Source: Myxococcus eversor
GTDB taxonomy: Bacteria; Myxococcota; Myxococcia; Myxococcales; Myxococcaceae
Direction: 5' to 3'
Length of the DNA stretch: 64,000 nt
Assembly: GCF_010894455.1 (NCBI RefSeq)
Contig: NZ_JAAIXY010000002.1
Coordinates: forward strand, 614,962 to 678,961
Both the position numbers and the translations under genes were made by a program. The notes under the pieces were generated by a model, which saw nothing but the letters and a program-made list of their open reading frames with translations, was not told where the DNA came from and did no database searches. Within the stretch, counting starts at the first letter, position 1; every line of letters begins with the position of its first letter. This document shows positions 42,190 to 50,334 of this stretch, piece by piece.

Positions 42190-42528
42190 TCAGTGTCGAT
42201 GATGCGCGTGCAGCCCATCCGTGTAGTGCTGGAGCTGCCGGCGCGCGGCGTCGAACGCATCCGATACGGCCTGGTAGGGGTCCTCGTGCGCGGCGTCGTG
42301 CTCCGGGTCCCTGCCCGCGACGATGTCCTTTCCGGGCACGTGCAGGTCCACGCGCACCCGGAAGTGGTGGCTGTGCGCGTTGTGTCGGTGAGGCTCATCC
42401 ACCACGACGTGGCATCCGACAATGCCGTCGAAGAACTGCTCCAGCTTCGCTGCGTGGTCGCGGATGTGCTCGTTCAGGGCCTCGCTGGTCGCCATGCCCC
42501 GGTAGGTAATCTGCAACGCTCGCTTCAT
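42190..42528 (-). CDS. hpf: Ribosome hibernation promoting factor (HPF/RaiA family)
   Basis: A 112-residue protein with the HPF/RaiA fold: MKRALQITYRGMATSEALNEHIRDHAAKLEQFFDGIVGCHVVVDEPH, then FRVRVDLHVPGKDIVAGR and the helical YQAVSDAFDAARRQLQHY. The tail is His-rich (DGLHAHHRH). HPF binds the 30S decoding region and silences ribosomes in stationary phase. This is the short form without the dimerisation domain. A GAGG lies 8 bases before the ATG. In-frame sequence extends upstream to 43068 but opposes the alcohol dehydrogenase gene and is not coding. Confidence 0.9.
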   Translation of the reverse strand: MKRALQITYRGMATSEALNEHIRDHAAKLEQFFDGIVGCHVVVDEPHRHNAHSHHFRVRVDLHVPGKDIVAGRDPEHDAAHEDPYQAVSDAFDAARRQLQHYTDGLHAHHRH

Positions 42529-42704
42529 CGTCGGCCTCGGGTCGGGCCCCGCCATTCGCGGGGCTTCAGGGTGCACCCCTCTCCATTGCATCACCCTGGC
42601 CAGCGCCAACCCCTTGGAATGCCTGGGCACCCCGCGCGCGCTTGCGCGGGCTTTGCGGCGAAATGGGGCGGCGCGCAGCCCCTGCGGGGCGCAATGCCCC
42701 ACGC

Positions 42705-43706
42705 CTACCTGCTCGTGTCGAGCACGGCCGCGCCGCGCACCCGTCCCTCGCGCAGCGCGGTGAGCGCCTCGTTGGCCTCGGACAGGGGGAACACGCGCAC
42801 CTCGGTGCGCACCGGCACGCTGGGCGCGAGCACCAGGAAGTCCATCGCATCCGAGCGCGTCAGGTTCGCCACCGAGCGCACCACCTTCTCCTCCCAGAGC
42901 AGCGAATACGGGAACGAAGGGACATCGCTCATGTGGATGCCGCCACACACCACCACTCCGCCCTTGTCCACGGCGCGCAGCGCGGCGGGCACCAGCGCTC
43001 CCACGGGCGCGAACAGGATGGCCGCATCCAACGGCTCCGGAGGAAGCACATCCGAGCCACCCGCCCACACCGCGCCCAGCTCCCGGGCGAAGCGCTGCCC
43101 CTCCTCGTCCCCGGGACGCGTGAAGGCAAACACGCGGCGCTTGCGATGACGCGCCACCTGGATGAGCACGTGCGCGGCGGCGCCAAAGCCATACAATCCC
43201 AGCCGTTCACCCTCTCCCGACAGGCGCAGGCTGCGAAAGCCGATGAGCCCCGCGCACATCAACGGCGCGGCGTGGACGTCCGAGTAGTTCGCGGGCAGCG
43301 GGAAGCAGAAGCGGTGGTGCGCCACGGCGTACTCCGCGTAGCCGCCGTCCACCTGGTAGCCGGTGAAGCGCGCGAAGTCGCAGAGGTTCTCCCGGCCGGA
43401 CACGCAGAAGCGGCACTGTCCGCAGGTCCAGCCGAGCCAGGGCACGCCGACCCGCGTCCCCTCCTCCACCCCGAGCACCTCGTCGCCCGCCTCCACGACG
43501 GTGGCCACGATTTCATGGCCTGGGATGAGCGGCAGCTTGGGCCTCGGCAGCTCACCGTCCACCACGTGCAGGTCCGTGCGGCACACCGCGCAGGCGTGCA
43601 CGCGGAGCAGCACCTCCTGCGGGCCCGGTCGGGGGATGGGCCTCGTCTCCGCTCTCAGTGGCTGCCCCGGCGCGTGGAGAACCATCGCGCGCATGGTGCC
43701 TTCCAT
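42705..43706 (-). CDS. Zinc-dependent alcohol dehydrogenase (MDR family)
   Basis: A 333-residue medium-chain dehydrogenase. Catalytic zinc ligands: C42 in CAVCRTDLHVVDG and H64-E65 in IPGHEIV; structural zinc: CGQCRFCVSGRENLC. The nucleotide-binding loop is GLYGFGAAAH. GYQVDGGYAEY is typical of the bacterial AdhA/YahK-like class. ATG 43706 follows GAGGGAG at 8 bases. It oxidises primary alcohols or reduces aldehydes with NAD(P); the cofactor preference is not decided by sequence. A GC-rich inverted repeat at 42631-42650 lies downstream. Confidence 0.93.
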   Translation of the reverse strand: MEGTMRAMVLHAPGQPLRAETRPIPRPGPQEVLLRVHACAVCRTDLHVVDGELPRPKLPLIPGHEIVATVVEAGDEVLGVEEGTRVGVPWLGWTCGQCRFCVSGRENLCDFARFTGYQVDGGYAEYAVAHHRFCFPLPANYSDVHAAPLMCAGLIGFRSLRLSGEGERLGLYGFGAAAHVLIQVARHRKRRVFAFTRPGDEEGQRFARELGAVWAGGSDVLPPEPLDAAILFAPVGALVPAALRAVDKGGVVVCGGIHMSDVPSFPYSLLWEEKVVRSVANLTRSDAMDFLVLAPSVPVRTEVRVFPLSEANEALTALREGRVRGAAVLDTSR

Positions 43707-43807
43707 GGGGTCGCTCCCTCTGTCGTCCGCCCTTCAGCGGGCGCATCCGTCCGAGGGAAACATGGGGGGCGACTGCTCCAGCGGGAAGCGCGTCCGAGCT
43801 TCCTGCC

Positions 43808-45301
43808 TCAAATCTGGATGCCCGCGAGGAGGCCCGGCCAGGTGCGCACGGTGGTGCGTCCGCTGTCGCTGACCTCCTTCCACTCCGGCCCGATGCCCAA
43901 TTCCTTCCACGGGTCACTCCCGTTCCAGGTGACGAGCGTGTTGGAGCTGACCCCGCCGAACACGGCGAAGCGGCTCGACAACTGCCAGCCCGCCATCACC
44001 CGGAGCTGCCCGAGCACGTGGTTCGTGTCGTCGTCGAAGTCGAAGAGGCGGTTGGCGTGCAGGCTGGAGCCCAGCACGTCCACGTCGACATAGAACCGGC
44101 CCATGGGGATGTGGCCGCCCAGTCCCGCGCCCACCGTGTAGCGACGGCGGTCTCCGTCCATCGGCGGAGAGAGCCCCACGGTGAGCAGCGTGTAGAGGTG
44201 TCGTCCGCCCAGCTTCAAGCCGATGTTCGTCAGCGCCACGTCACTGGCCCACGCCTGCACATGGGCCTGACCGTTGCCCACGAAGCTCAGCAGGCCCACC
44301 GACTCGCCCTCCGTCTCGCCCGCCACGTTCACCAGGCCCACCTGCGCGCCGTCCACATGGCCGGCCACGTTCACCAGGCCCACCTGCGCGCCGTCCACGT
44401 CGCCGCCCACGTTGATGAGGGAGAGCTGCGCGCCGGCCAGCTTGCCCGCGTAGCTGACGCCCGAGGACATCTGCAGGCCCGTCAGGTCGGACGCGACGTT
44501 GACTCCCGCCGCCATCTGGACCCCGCGCGAGACACCGCGCGCCACGTTGCCACCCACCGCCATCTGGATGCCGTTCAACGTCCCCGCCGCCAGGTTGCCA
44601 CCCACCGTGAGCTGCGCGCCCCGCACGTTGGCGCCCGCGATGTTCGCGCCCACGGAGAGCTGCGCGCCCTCCATCTCCCCCGTCGTCACGTTGGCGCCCA
44701 CCGTGAGCTGTCCGCCGCCCATCGTTCCTCGCACCACGTTGGTGCCCACCGAGGCCAGCACGCCCTCCGAATCCCCGCCCACCAGGTTGCCACCCACCGC
44801 GAGCAGCGTGCCGTCCACCGGACCGCCCGACACGTTGGCGCCCACCGTGGCCAGCACACCCGTCGCGCCATGCGTCACCCAGTTGCCGCCCAACGACAGG
44901 CCCAGCGCCGTCACCCGCCGGGCATGCGTGGCGATGAGCCCGATGGACACGTCATGCACCAGGTTCTGGCGAGCGAAGCCCGACGTGCTCAGCCCCGGCA
45001 GAATCGACAGGTTGAAGGGCACATGGACCTCCTGCTCCGCGGCCTCGGACTTCGCCGTCGCCACCGCCACGGGAGCATCCGTCGCCGTCACCGCGCCCAC
45101 CGTCGTCGCCTCGACGAGGGGCGGCGGCACCATCGCCCGCTCCACGCCCGGACCTTCGACGGTCGGCACGGACGCCGGACCCGCGTCACCGCCCACCGAG
45201 GCGCCAGGTGCCGGGTCCACGCCCTTCGCCTCCTCGGCGCCGGCGGACATCGCCACCATCGCCGCCATGACTCCCGCACACACCGAGACCTTGCGCTTCA
45301 T
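43808..45301 (-). CDS. Exported surface protein with a 16- then 14-residue repeat array
   Basis: A 497-residue protein with a cleavable signal (VSVCAGVMAAMVAMSAGA) and a Pro/Ala/Val-rich linker. From about residue 147 to 345 it has around 13 repeats: first about nine of roughly 16 residues (G-x-Q-L-x-V-G-x-N-V; e.g. GAQLSVGANIAGANVR), then about four of 14 (GAQVGLVNVAGHVD). The pattern resembles LA_2272-type surface repeats and predicts a beta-solenoid. The last 150 residues look like amphipathic beta strands. Two repeats are 35 bp identical in DNA (44322-44356, 44364-44398). Probably at the outer membrane; function unknown. Confidence 0.78.
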   Translation of the reverse strand: MKRKVSVCAGVMAAMVAMSAGAEEAKGVDPAPGASVGGDAGPASVPTVEGPGVERAMVPPPLVEATTVGAVTATDAPVAVATAKSEAAEQEVHVPFNLSILPGLSTSGFARQNLVHDVSIGLIATHARRVTALGLSLGGNWVTHGATGVLATVGANVSGGPVDGTLLAVGGNLVGGDSEGVLASVGTNVVRGTMGGGQLTVGANVTTGEMEGAQLSVGANIAGANVRGAQLTVGGNLAAGTLNGIQMAVGGNVARGVSRGVQMAAGVNVASDLTGLQMSSGVSYAGKLAGAQLSLINVGGDVDGAQVGLVNVAGHVDGAQVGLVNVAGETEGESVGLLSFVGNGQAHVQAWASDVALTNIGLKLGGRHLYTLLTVGLSPPMDGDRRRYTVGAGLGGHIPMGRFYVDVDVLGSSLHANRLFDFDDDTNHVLGQLRVMAGWQLSSRFAVFGGVSSNTLVTWNGSDPWKELGIGPEWKEVSDSGRTTVRTWPGLLAGIQI

Positions 45302-45466
45302 CGCTGGACCTTCCTGAGCTTATATCCGAGAGGGCTCCTCCCACGCGTGACGCGGGCACCGGAGCCGGGGTTGTTTCGCGGGAGACGTCGCCGCCTCCCC
45401 TCGCGCAACAGAACACCGGGCCCGCGAAATACTGTCACCGGACCTCCACGCCAGGATTTCCCCACC

Positions 45467-46426
45467 ATGGCCCAGACACCCCAGCGCCCCAGGCCCGCTT
45501 CCCCGCCCTCGCGGCGGGACGTGCTCGCCGCGGGGCTCGGCGCCGCGCTGCTCCCGGGCCTGACGCACGCGGCCCCGAAACCCCCACCCACCGCGAAAGC
45601 CACCATGCTCACCCGTCCCATCCCCAAGTCAGGCGAGGCCCTGCCCGTCATCGGCCTCGGCACCTGGCAGACCTTCGACGTGGGGACCTCCGCCGACGAG
45701 CGCGCCCCCTTGAAGCAGGTGCTCCAGCGCTTCCTCGACTCCGGCGCGCGCCTCATCGACTCGTCGCCCATGTACGGCCGGGCGGAGCGCGTCGTGGGAG
45801 ACGTGCTCGCCTCGCTCGGCGACGTGCCCAAGCCCTTCCTCGCCACGAAGGTGTGGACGACGGGCCGTGAAGCGGGCCTCGCTCAAATGGAGACCTCCGT
45901 GAAGGACATGGGGCGCGGACGGATGGACCTGCTCCAGGTCCACAACCTCGTCGACTGGCGCACCCACCTGCCCGTGCTGCGCGAGTGGAAGGCCCAGGGC
46001 CGCGTGCGCTACGTCGGCATCACCCACTATGCGCGCGGCGCCTTCGATGACCTGGAGAAGCTCCTGAAGGAGCAGACGCTCGACTTCATCCAACTGCCCT
46101 ACTCACTCGCCGAGCGCGACGCCGAGAAGCGCCTGCTCCCGGCCGCCGCCGAGCACGGCGTGGCGGTGCTCGTCATGCAGCCCTTCGCCACCGGCCAGCT
46201 CTTCCGTCAGGTGAAGGGCCGCGCGCTGCCGGAGTGGGCCGCGGACTTCGACTGCTCGAGCTGGGCGCAGTTCTTCCTGAAGTTCATCCTCGGCCACCCC
46301 GCCGTGCACTGCCCGCTGCCCGCCACGAGCAACCCCGAGCACGTCGCCGACAACCTCCGCGCCGGCTTCGGAAGACTGCCCGACGCGAAGACACGCGAGC
46401 GCATGGCCCGCGTGCTCAATCCGTGA
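45467..46426 (+). CDS. Tat-exported aldo/keto reductase
   Basis: A 319-residue AKR with an N-terminal twin-arginine signal (SRRDVLAAGLGAALLPGLTHA). The tetrad is D98 and Y103 in LIDSSPMYG, K128 in LATKVW and H159 in LLQVHN. Other signatures: VIGLGTWQTFDVG, VRYVGITHYA and FIQLPYSL. Start ATG 45467 is fixed by the Tat signal; a long open frame upstream is antisense to the repeat-protein gene. A folded, cofactor-loaded reductase in the periplasm is uncommon, though Tat-linked AKRs occur. Substrate unknown. Confidence 0.9.
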   Translation: MAQTPQRPRPASPPSRRDVLAAGLGAALLPGLTHAAPKPPPTAKATMLTRPIPKSGEALPVIGLGTWQTFDVGTSADERAPLKQVLQRFLDSGARLIDSSPMYGRAERVVGDVLASLGDVPKPFLATKVWTTGREAGLAQMETSVKDMGRGRMDLLQVHNLVDWRTHLPVLREWKAQGRVRYVGITHYARGAFDDLEKLLKEQTLDFIQLPYSLAERDAEKRLLPAAAEHGVAVLVMQPFATGQLFRQVKGRALPEWAADFDCSSWAQFFLKFILGHPAVHCPLPATSNPEHVADNLRAGFGRLPDAKTRERMARVLNP

Positions 46427-46448
46427 CGGGGCACGAGGCCCAAGCCGA

Positions 46449-46943
46449 CTACAGCTCCGGGTCGGGCGTGAACTGGACCTCGGCGATGGCGGACAACACC
46501 ACGCCGGTGCCGGGCTCGCCCGCGTCGTCATCGCGGCCCACCTCCAGCACCTCGTCCTTCGCGTCCCACTGCCCCAGGTAGTACGAGCCGCCGGCCACCA
46601 TGCACGCGCGGCCCTCGGACACCACCACCTCCACCAACTCCTGCTTGTCGCTGGTGGCCCGCATCAGCGTCCACTTCTTGCCGTCCTGACGGAACTCGTC
46701 GACGACCTCCTGGAGCTCCGCGTCGCTCGGCGCGCCACCGTCCTGCACCTGCCGCTCCCACCGGCGCCCGTCCTTCTGCGGCTGGCGGCCCTTCCACGCA
46801 CGCCCCAGCTCCAGCAACTTCTCCTCCGCCGCGTCCTGCAGCCCGTGCATCTCCTCGGGCAGCTCGATTTCCTCCAGCGCCAGGAGGGCCGTCTCGATTT
46901 GCAGCGCCTTCAGGCACCATTCGTTCCACGCGGTCTTCAGCAT
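46449..46943 (-). CDS. Hypothetical protein
   Basis: A 164-residue soluble protein of unrecognised family: helical N-terminus (LKTAWNEWCLKALQIETALLALEEIELPEEM, QDAAEEKLLELGRAWKG), then DAELQEVVDEFRQDGKKW and a beta-rich C-terminus (SYYLGQWDAKDEVLEVG, GVVLSAIAEVQFTPDPEL). The codon pattern is typical of its neighbours. ATG 46943 is the first Met before the helical domain. It diverges from the general-stress FMN gene and converges with the Tat AKR gene. Confidence 0.65.
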   Translation of the reverse strand: MLKTAWNEWCLKALQIETALLALEEIELPEEMHGLQDAAEEKLLELGRAWKGRQPQKDGRRWERQVQDGGAPSDAELQEVVDEFRQDGKKWTLMRATSDKQELVEVVVSEGRACMVAGGSYYLGQWDAKDEVLEVGRDDDAGEPGTGVVLSAIAEVQFTPDPEL

Positions 46944-47067
46944 CGTCGTCGCACTCGCTTTCCGTCCCCCACCTACCACACCGCCCGCCTGCCCAGGCGC
47001 CATCCAGGCGGTCGTCCCATGCTCGCTCCCCATCACCCTGCCTACCTTCCAAAGCCAGGAGGAGCGC

Positions 47068-47607
47068 ATGAGCACGAAGAAAAAGGAGCAAGGCACCCGC
47101 GACGCCGTCGAACATCTAGGAGACCTCATCCACGGCATCAAGGTCGCGATGATGACCACGGTGGAGGCCGACGGGAGCCTGCACAGCAGACCGATGTGGA
47201 CCCAGGACCACGACTTCGACGGAGAGCTCTGGTTCTTCACCCGGGAGCACTCCCACAAGGTCGACGAGGTGGAGAAGGACCACCACGTCAACGTGTCCTT
47301 CGCCGACCCCTCGCGAGAGCGCTACGTCTCCGTGAGCGGGCGCTGCAAGCTGGTGAAGGACCCCCGCAAGGTCCGCGAGTTGTGGAGCCCCGCCCTCAAG
47401 GCCTGGTTCCCCCAGGGCATGGATGATCCAGAGCTGGCCCTCCTGTGCGTACACGTGGAGCGCGCCGAGTACTGGGACGCCCCCTCCAGCCGCATGGTGC
47501 AATTGGCCGGCATGCTCAAGGCCGTCCTCTCCGGGAAGACCTACGCCCCCGGCGACCACCAGTCGCTGGAGCTGAACGGCGGCAGCGGGCCCTCCGGCCC
47601 CCACTGA
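47068..47607 (+). CDS. General-stress-protein-26-like pyridoxamine-phosphate-oxidase-fold protein
   Basis: A 179-residue split-barrel FMN-binding-type protein: LGDLIHGIKVAMMTTVEADGSLHSRPMWTQ, then GELWFFTREHSHKVDEVEKDHHVNVSFADPSRERYVSVSGRCKLV and KAWFPQGMDDPELALLCVHVERAEYWDAP, all typical of the general stress protein 26 group. ATG 47068 follows GGAGGA. These proteins bind FMN/FAD and respond to stress in Bacillus and plant-pathogen relatives; catalytic activity is generally weak or unknown. Confidence 0.9.
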   Translation: MSTKKKEQGTRDAVEHLGDLIHGIKVAMMTTVEADGSLHSRPMWTQDHDFDGELWFFTREHSHKVDEVEKDHHVNVSFADPSRERYVSVSGRCKLVKDPRKVRELWSPALKAWFPQGMDDPELALLCVHVERAEYWDAPSSRMVQLAGMLKAVLSGKTYAPGDHQSLELNGGSGPSGPH

Positions 47608-48095
47608 CGGCCCCGTCCTCTACTCGAGGACCCACTTCCACCGCCCGGCGGGGGGGTGGGGTGGGTCCTTCCGCCTCGACTTGGGGTTGCGCCAGAAACG
47701 CGCGGGCGCCATGACTGCGCGGCCGTCCCACACCCCTCGAAGGCACCCTCACCGTGCCACCTTCCCCACACACCACCCCACGGGTCTACATGGACCCCGA
47801 CCTACCCGTCGTGCCTATGCACGGTCAGGTAGGTGTCACTTTTCTCACGACGTGGTGTTTCTCTGACAGGCGCGTTCGCGTCGCCTTGTACCTGGGGTCG
47901 GGGTGATCCATCAGTCCGCCCCGTGGCGTGCTAACCAGCCGCCCCACATGACGTTGAAGTCACGAACGCTTTAGAGTATCAACCATCCGCATTCGGGATT
48001 TTCCGCATACCCCACGGCGTCATGTCGGTGCGCAGCGGAAGGTACGAAGAAGACTCACCACAGGGCGGCTCTACCGCCTTTCGAAGGAATCCACG
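47608..48095. other. Long intergenic region ahead of the inositol-lipid operon
   Basis: 488 bases without a credible gene. The left part has G-runs (about 47648-47668). The right part holds a candidate sigma-70 promoter (47954-47982) and a long leader. The gap is long compared with its surroundings, which suggests regulation of the downstream operon. Confidence 0.55.
47954..47982 (+). promoter_or_regulatory. Candidate sigma-70 promoter of the inositol-lipid operon
   Basis: TTGAAG (47954-47959) and TATCAA (47977-47982) are 17 bases apart, close to the TTGACA-17-TATAAT consensus and unusual in this G+C-rich sequence. It would give a leader of about 105 bases before ATG 48096. Confidence 0.45.
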
Positions 48096-49430
48096 ATGGA
48101 GAACAAGAAGTCGGTCTCGAAGCCCGAGGGCAAGCTGGCGGTGCTCATCCCCGGCCTGGGCGCGGTGTCCACGACGCTGATGGCGGGTGTGGAGCTGGCG
48201 CGGCAGGGCAAGGGCGCGCCCATCGGCTCCCTGACGCAGATGGGCACGGCGCGCCTGGGCAAGCGCACGGATGGGCGCACCGTGAAGCTGGGTGAGCTGG
48301 TGCCCCTGGCGGGACTGAACGACGTGGTCTTCGGCGCCTGGGACATCATCAGCGAGGACGCGTACCAGGTCGCGGTGCGCTCCGGCGTGCTGCACGACAA
48401 GCACCTGGAGCAGGTGAAGCCCTTCCTCCAGGGCATCAAGCCCAAGAAGGGCGTGCACGACGCGGAGTTCGTCCGCCGCATCGAGGCCAACCACGCCAAG
48501 GCCACCAAGACGCACCGCGAGAGCATCGAAGCGCTGCGCCAGGACATCCGCGACTTCAAGAAGGAGCTCAACGCCAAGCGCGCGGTGATGGTGGTGTGCA
48601 GCAGCGTGGAGACCTTCCGTCCCCTGCCGGAGTCCTTCAAGACGCTGGCCGCCTTCGAGAAGGCGCTGGACGAGAACAGCACGGACATCAACCCCACCGC
48701 GCTCTACACGTACGCCGCCATCAAGGAAGGCGTGCCGTTCGCCAACGCGACGCCCAACGCGAGCGTGGACACGCCCGCGCTGCAGGAACTGGCGAAGCTG
48801 GAGGGCATCCCCGTCGCGGGCCGTGACCTCAAGAGCGGCCAGACGATGATGAAGACCGTCATCGCCCCCGCGCTCAAGGCCCGCATGCTCGGCCTCGAGG
48901 GGTGGTTCTCCACCAACATCCTCGGCAACCGCGATGGCGAGGTGCTCGACGACCCCGCGGCCTTCAAGGCCAAGGAAGTCACCAAGTCGAGCGTGCTGGA
49001 CACCATCCTGCAGCCGGACCTCTACCCCGAGCTGTACAGCAAGTACTCGCACAAGGTGTCCATCCACTACTACCCGCCCCGCGGCGACGCGAAGGAGGGT
49101 TGGGACAACATCGACATCACCGGGTGGCTCGGCTATCCGATGCAGATCAAGGTCAACTTCCTCTGCCGCGACTCCATCCTGGCGGCGCCGCTGGTATTGG
49201 ACATCGCGCTGTTCCTGGACCTGGCCAAGCGCCTGGAGTGGCGCGGCATCCAGGAGTGGATGTCCTTCTACTTCAAGAGCCCCATGGCGCAGCCCGGCCT
49301 GCCCGTCGAGCACGACCTGTTCATCCAGCTCACCAAGCTGAAGAACACCCTGCGCGTCGTGGCCGGCGAAGAGCCCATCACCCACCTTGGCCTCGACTAC
49401 TACGGGGATGACCTCCCGCTCGCTCGCTAA
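48096..49430 (+). CDS. ino1: myo-Inositol-1-phosphate synthase
   Basis: A 444-residue NAD-dependent MIPS. Recognisable segments: the nucleotide loop PGLGAVSTTLMAG, PLAGLNDVVFGAWDI, INPTALYTYAAIKEGVPFANATPN, GRDLKSGQTMMKTVIAP, GWFSTNILGNRDG and YPMQIKVNFLCRDSILAAPLVLD. The conserved catalytic lysines lie in RDLKSGQT and TKSSVL regions. It converts glucose-6-phosphate to inositol phosphate in the cytoplasm. ATG follows GAAGGA at 8 bases. It leads an operon with lipid-head-group enzymes, pointing to inositol lipids rather than osmolyte or mycothiol synthesis. Confidence 0.95.
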   Translation: MENKKSVSKPEGKLAVLIPGLGAVSTTLMAGVELARQGKGAPIGSLTQMGTARLGKRTDGRTVKLGELVPLAGLNDVVFGAWDIISEDAYQVAVRSGVLHDKHLEQVKPFLQGIKPKKGVHDAEFVRRIEANHAKATKTHRESIEALRQDIRDFKKELNAKRAVMVVCSSVETFRPLPESFKTLAAFEKALDENSTDINPTALYTYAAIKEGVPFANATPNASVDTPALQELAKLEGIPVAGRDLKSGQTMMKTVIAPALKARMLGLEGWFSTNILGNRDGEVLDDPAAFKAKEVTKSSVLDTILQPDLYPELYSKYSHKVSIHYYPPRGDAKEGWDNIDITGWLGYPMQIKVNFLCRDSILAAPLVLDIALFLDLAKRLEWRGIQEWMSFYFKSPMAQPGLPVEHDLFIQLTKLKNTLRVVAGEEPITHLGLDYYGDDLPLAR

Positions 49431-50334
49431 GACCACGGCCTTCACGTGGTTCGTCACCCTGATGGGTGTGGGCCACTTGATGCTCGTGACGGCCACCGGA
49501 CGGCTCCGGTGGGACCACGTCGTCGCGGACGTGGCGCTGGTGGGGGTGGCCTGGGCGGGCCCCCGCACGCGTCGCTTCCTCTTCGGCGGCTTCCCACTGT
49601 GGCTGACCGGTATGCTGCTGGACAGCCAGGGACTCTGGCTGTTCCTGCGCGGCACCATCCACACAGGTGACTTGTGGGAGTGGGAGCGCCAATGGTTCCC
49701 CGCCCCCGGTGGTGTCAACTGGCCCCTGTGGTGGAGCACCCGCTCGCACGCCGTGTTGGACCTGTTGTGCGGCTTTGCCTACGCCGCCTACCTTTACGAA
49801 GTCTTCTTGATGGCCATCTTCTTCTACGTGAAGAAGGACACACGCTTCGAGAAGCTGTGCTGGGCCTTCCTGGTGGTGAACGCCCTGGGCGTGGTCACCT
49901 ACCTGCTCTATCCGGCCGCGCCACCCTGGTACATCCTCCAATACGGCCCGGGCCCGGCGAACCTCGCCGCGCTGCCCAGCCCCGCGGGCACCGCTCGCTT
50001 TGACGCACTGTTGGGTATCAATTACTTCGCGGGCTTCTACGCCCGCAATCCCAACGTGTTCGGGGCCATGCCCTCGTTGCACGCCTCCTATCCCTTCATG
50101 GTGATGCTCTTCGTCTGGCGAGACGGCTGGAAGTGGCGTCTGAGCACGGGAGTGTTCGCCTTGCTGGTTGCTTTCTCCGCTGTCTATCTGACGCACCACT
50201 ACATCCTGGATGTGCTCGCGGGCCTCGTCTTCGCGCTCGTCGCCTTCCTGGCGGTGGAGCTGGCCTTTTCGCGCAAGAGCGCACCCATGTCCGTCACGCT
50301 GCCGCTGACTCCTGGAGGGGACACCCGTGCTTGA
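49408..50334 (+). CDS. Aur1/PAP2-type membrane phosphotransferase or phosphatase
   Basis: A 308-residue protein with about six helices. It has the Aur1/PAP2_3 signature set: YPAAPPWY (168-175), MPSLHASYP (221-229) and LTHHYILDVLAG (261-272), giving the His/Asp catalytic pair of the PAP2 superfamily. Family members include inositol-phosphorylceramide synthase and lipid phosphatases. The start ATG overlaps the end of ino1 by 23 bp. In this context it either moves phosphoinositol onto a ceramide-like lipid or dephosphorylates a lipid intermediate at the membrane; the sequence does not decide which. Confidence 0.85.
   Translation: MTSRSLAKTTAFTWFVTLMGVGHLMLVTATGRLRWDHVVADVALVGVAWAGPRTRRFLFGGFPLWLTGMLLDSQGLWLFLRGTIHTGDLWEWERQWFPAPGGVNWPLWWSTRSHAVLDLLCGFAYAAYLYEVFLMAIFFYVKKDTRFEKLCWAFLVVNALGVVTYLLYPAAPPWYILQYGPGPANLAALPSPAGTARFDALLGINYFAGFYARNPNVFGAMPSLHASYPFMVMLFVWRDGWKWRLSTGVFALLVAFSAVYLTHHYILDVLAGLVFALVAFLAVELAFSRKSAPMSVTLPLTPGGDTRA

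Noticed and set aside
42631-42650. CCCGCGC/GCGCGGG inverted repeat downstream of the alcohol dehydrogenase
   Set aside because: Short stem in extremely G+C-rich sequence and followed by CTTT on the strand with no gene; too weak to call a terminator.
42529-43068. Upstream in-frame extension of the hibernation factor gene
   Set aside because: Overlaps the alcohol dehydrogenase on the same strand in another frame; HPF family proteins start at the Met at 42528.
44322-44398. Direct 42-bp-spaced repeats considered as a CRISPR or mobile repeat
   Set aside because: They are in-frame codons of the 14-residue protein repeat, with no spacers.
43658-45466. Long plus-strand extension in front of the Tat aldo/keto reductase
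   Set aside because: Antisense to the repeat-protein gene; the Tat signal at 45467 gives the natural start.
47681-47866. 61-codon plus-strand open frame in the gap before ino1
   Set aside because: No Shine-Dalgarno, Arg/His/Pro-rich, no family resemblance.
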